From: an uncultured Bariatricus sp.
GTDB lineage: Bacteria; Bacillota; Clostridia; Lachnospirales; Lachnospiraceae
DNA length: 24,099 nucleotides
Assembly (NCBI GenBank): GCA_934320645.1
Contig: CAKRFP010000040.1
Location: 1 to 24,099 of the forward strand
Direction of reading: 5' to 3'
Under the pieces are notes generated by a model. That model searched no databases. It was not told the DNA's origin and saw nothing but the letters and a program-made list of their open reading frames with translations. The translations under genes and the position numbers were made by a program. Positions within the stretch are counted from its first letter, which is position 1; each line of letters starts with the position of its first letter. Positions 22,424 to 24,099 of the stretch are shown piece by piece.

Positions 22424-23155
22424 ATGAATTGTGTGAAAAGAATTGCACTTATGGTAATTCGGAATATTCTGCTTGTTCCGTTTATGTGGTGCAAGCTGTG
22501 TTACTATGCCGCACATGTAGACAAGTATCCGGAGATCACCCGGTATAAGCTTCTGAAATATATTGTTAAAAGAGCCAATAAAGGCGGAAATGTAACAATC
22601 GAAGCATATGGAAAAGAAAATATCCCCAAAGAGGGAGGGTTTATGTTTTTTCCGAATCATCAAGGGCTTTATGACGTACTCGCAATTGTTGATGCCTGCC
22701 CGCGCCCGTTTTCAGTGGTGGCAAAAAAAGAAGTGGCAAATGTTCCACTTCTCAAGCAGACATTTAAATGTATGAAGGCCTACATGATCGACCGCGAAGA
22801 TATCCGCCAGTCTATGCAGGTGATCATGGATGTTACGGAGGAAGTAAAGAAAGGAAGAAACTATCTGATCTTTGCAGAAGGAACCCGCTCAAAGATGGGA
22901 AACAAGCTTCTTGAGTTTAAAGGTGGAAGCTTCAAGGCGGCAACAAAAGCGAAATGTCCGATCATACCGATTGCGTTGATCGATTCTTTTAAACCGTTTG
23001 ATACAAATAGTATCGCACCGGTAACGGTACAGGTACATTTTCTGGAACCGATTTATTATGAAGAATATCAGAATATGAAGACGACAGAGATCGCAAAAGA
23101 AGTAAAAAGAAGAATAGAAGAAACCATATCTGAATATGAACCAAAGGAAGCATAA
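22424..23155 (+). CDS. plsC: 1-acyl-sn-glycerol-3-phosphate acyltransferase (PlsC-like)
   Basis: A 243-aa membrane-bound acyltransferase, probably converting lysophosphatidic acid to phosphatidic acid for phospholipid synthesis. An N-terminal hydrophobic segment (RIALMVIRNILLVPFMWCKLCYYA) is followed by the catalytic FPNHQGLYDVLAI (H-x4-D), then FAEGTRSKMG (the EGTR phosphate-binding motif), and CPIIPIALIDSFK. GGAGGA is inside the end of the fumarase beta gene and the start is three bp after its stop, so the genes share a transcript. A terminator follows. Exact acceptor specificity within the PlsC superfamily is not determined. Confidence 0.92.
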   Translation: MNCVKRIALMVIRNILLVPFMWCKLCYYAAHVDKYPEITRYKLLKYIVKRANKGGNVTIEAYGKENIPKEGGFMFFPNHQGLYDVLAIVDACPRPFSVVAKKEVANVPLLKQTFKCMKAYMIDREDIRQSMQVIMDVTEEVKKGRNYLIFAEGTRSKMGNKLLEFKGGSFKAATKAKCPIIPIALIDSFKPFDTNSIAPVTVQVHFLEPIYYEEYQNMKTTEIAKEVKRRIEETISEYEPKEA

Positions 23156-23177
23156 AATATAGATAAGGTAAAAAGGG

Positions 23178-23223
23178 ACAGACTCTTTGCTAGATATAGT
23201 GAAAAAAGAGTCTGTTTCTTCTA
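23178..23223 (+). terminator. Rho-independent terminator after plsC
   Basis: ACAGACTCTTT (23178-23188) pairs perfectly with AAAGAGTCTGT (23205-23215), followed by TTCTTCTA. It is 22 nt past the plsC stop and would separate the fumarase-plsC transcript from the tRNA-rRNA unit. Confidence 0.82.
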
Positions 23224-23279
23224 TATATAGATAAATAGAAAACAAACTCAAAAAAAGAAAAAAATAATCGAAAAAACCG

Positions 23280-23308
23280 TTGACAGAAAGAGGGTTCTTA
23301 GGTATAAT
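23280..23308 (+). promoter_or_regulatory. Promoter of the tRNA-Ser gene
   Basis: Perfect TTGACA (23280-23285), 17-bp spacer, perfect TATAAT (23303-23308), 72 bp upstream of the tRNA. An A-rich stretch just upstream (about 23230-23277) could act as an UP element. Confidence 0.88.
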
Positions 23309-23380
23309 TATCAATGCGCTGTGAAGTTACATTAAAAGTATGTAAACACACAGTTAAATACAGACCTTGGATCGGGCTGA

Positions 23381-23468
23381 GGAGAAATACTCAAGAGGCC
23401 GAAGAGGCGCCCCTGCTAAGGGTGTAGGTCGGGCAACCGGCGCGAGGGTTCGAATCCCTCTTTCTCCG
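23381..23468 (+). tRNA. tRNA-Ser (anticodon GCU)
   Basis: An 88-nt class II tRNA. The acceptor stem GGAGAAA pairs with TTTCTCC (23461-23467) and the discriminator is G. The anticodon loop CTGCTAA has GCT at 23415-23417, reading AGC/AGU serine codons. A long variable arm (about TAGGTCGGGCAACCGGCGC) and the T arm GAGGG-TTCGAAT-CCCTC are present. CCA is not encoded. It stands just before the rRNA promoters. Confidence 0.95.
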
Positions 23469-23510
23469 TTTTGTTTGAAAATAACTTCTGAAAAAACTTC
23501 AAAAAAGTTG

Positions 23511-23539
23511 TTGACAGACAAAAAGATATATGATAATAT
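23511..23539 (+). promoter_or_regulatory. rRNA operon promoter P1
   Basis: TTGACA (23511-23516), 17-bp spacer, TAATAT (23534-23539). It is preceded by an A-rich tract. The 16 bases AAAAAAGTTGTTGACA around its -35 recur at P2 88 bp later. Confidence 0.8.
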
Positions 23540-23598
23540 ATCAGAGTTGCTGCTTGAGAGATTCAAAAAAAGCAACAAAAAATAATTTAAAAAAGTTG

Positions 23599-23627
23599 TT
23601 GACAAACATGAAACACTTTGATATAAT
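23599..23627 (+). promoter_or_regulatory. rRNA operon promoter P2
   Basis: Perfect TTGACA (23599-23604), 17-bp spacer and perfect TATAAT (23622-23627), about 180 bp before the 16S gene. Tandem promoters like this are usual for Firmicutes rRNA operons. Confidence 0.9.
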
Positions 23628-23807
23628 ATAAAAGCTGTCGCATGAAACGGCAACAACAAAAAAGAACATTGATAACTGAACAATAGACAACAAACCCTGA
23701 AAATTCTTTAAAGAGATTTTTCAAGAACGGACATCGAAAGATGTCAAACCAGAACAGTAAACAGGAACGAAATTGCTAGCAGTGATTTTGAACTGGATAC
23801 AAACACT
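23628..23807 (+). other. 16S rRNA leader region
   Basis: Transcribed leader between P2 and mature 16S. It contains a small perfect hairpin GACATC-GAAA-GATGTC (23730-23745) with a GNRA loop, and the stretch ATTGATAACTGAACAA, which resembles leader sequences common before Firmicutes rRNA. Pairing with the region after 16S for RNase III processing cannot be tested because the gene is cut off. Confidence 0.55.

Positions 23808-24099
<292 letters not shown>

Noticed and set aside
23367..23683. Open frames across the tRNA-Ser and rRNA promoter region
   Set aside because: They overlap a clear tRNA gene and promoters and are not coding.

Overview
This is the replication-origin neighbourhood of a low-to-mid GC Firmicutes chromosome. 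Gene order (rsmG-mnmG-mnmE-jag-yidC-yidD-rnpA-rpmH facing left; dnaA-dnaN-S4 protein-recF-gyrB-gyrA facing right) is the classical Firmicutes oriC arrangement. The first 292 nt of 16S rRNA at the right edge, together with the protein sequences, read like Lachnospiraceae, and by memory of 16S V1-V2 signatures like the Dorea / Coprococcus comes / Mediterraneibacter group. The genus is not certain from this sequence alone.

Layout. (1) 1-432: three perfect 16-bp ParB (parS) palindromes and an imperfect folded element; parA/parB are not in the window. (2) 460-1413: an N-terminally anchored alpha/beta-hydrolase of unknown substrate. (3) 1414-1944: gene-free, AT-rich DNA with a 24-bp UUCG hairpin, a terminator-like hairpin and scattered AATTGAAC repeats. 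(4) 1945-9604: leftward housekeeping block. It covers rRNA methylation (rsmG), tRNA wobble-uridine modification (mnmG/mnmE), RNA binding (jag), membrane-protein insertion (yidC, yidD), RNase P protein (rnpA) and L34 (rpmH), driven at least in part by a consensus promoter in front of rpmH. A 360-bp gap between mnmG and rsmG carries an array of GTGTAC-type repeats. (5) 9844-18338: rightward replication block dnaA, dnaN, S4-domain protein, recF, gyrB, gyrA. The dnaA-dnaN gap contains a recognisable unwinding region (DnaA-box-like site, DnaA-trio-like run, AT-rich tract). (6) 18615-20194: leftward bioB-bioY unit with a BirA-type operator over the bioB -35. (7) 20389-23155: rightward fumarase alpha, a C_GCAxxG_C_C-family protein, fumarase beta, and a PlsC-type acyltransferase. 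(8) 23280-24099: tRNA-Ser(GCU), tandem rRNA promoters and the start of a 16S rRNA gene.

Most of the window is ordinary core genome, and I do not see a new defence or mobile system. The parts that the gene annotation does not explain are non-coding: the repeat array between rsmG and mnmG, the AATTGAAC repeats on the other side of rsmG, a cluster of perfect DnaA boxes inside mnmE, the folded elements near parS, and the palindrome within oriC. At gene level the oddities are a YidC that appears to lack the usual groove arginine and a cysteine-motif protein placed between the two fumarase subunits.
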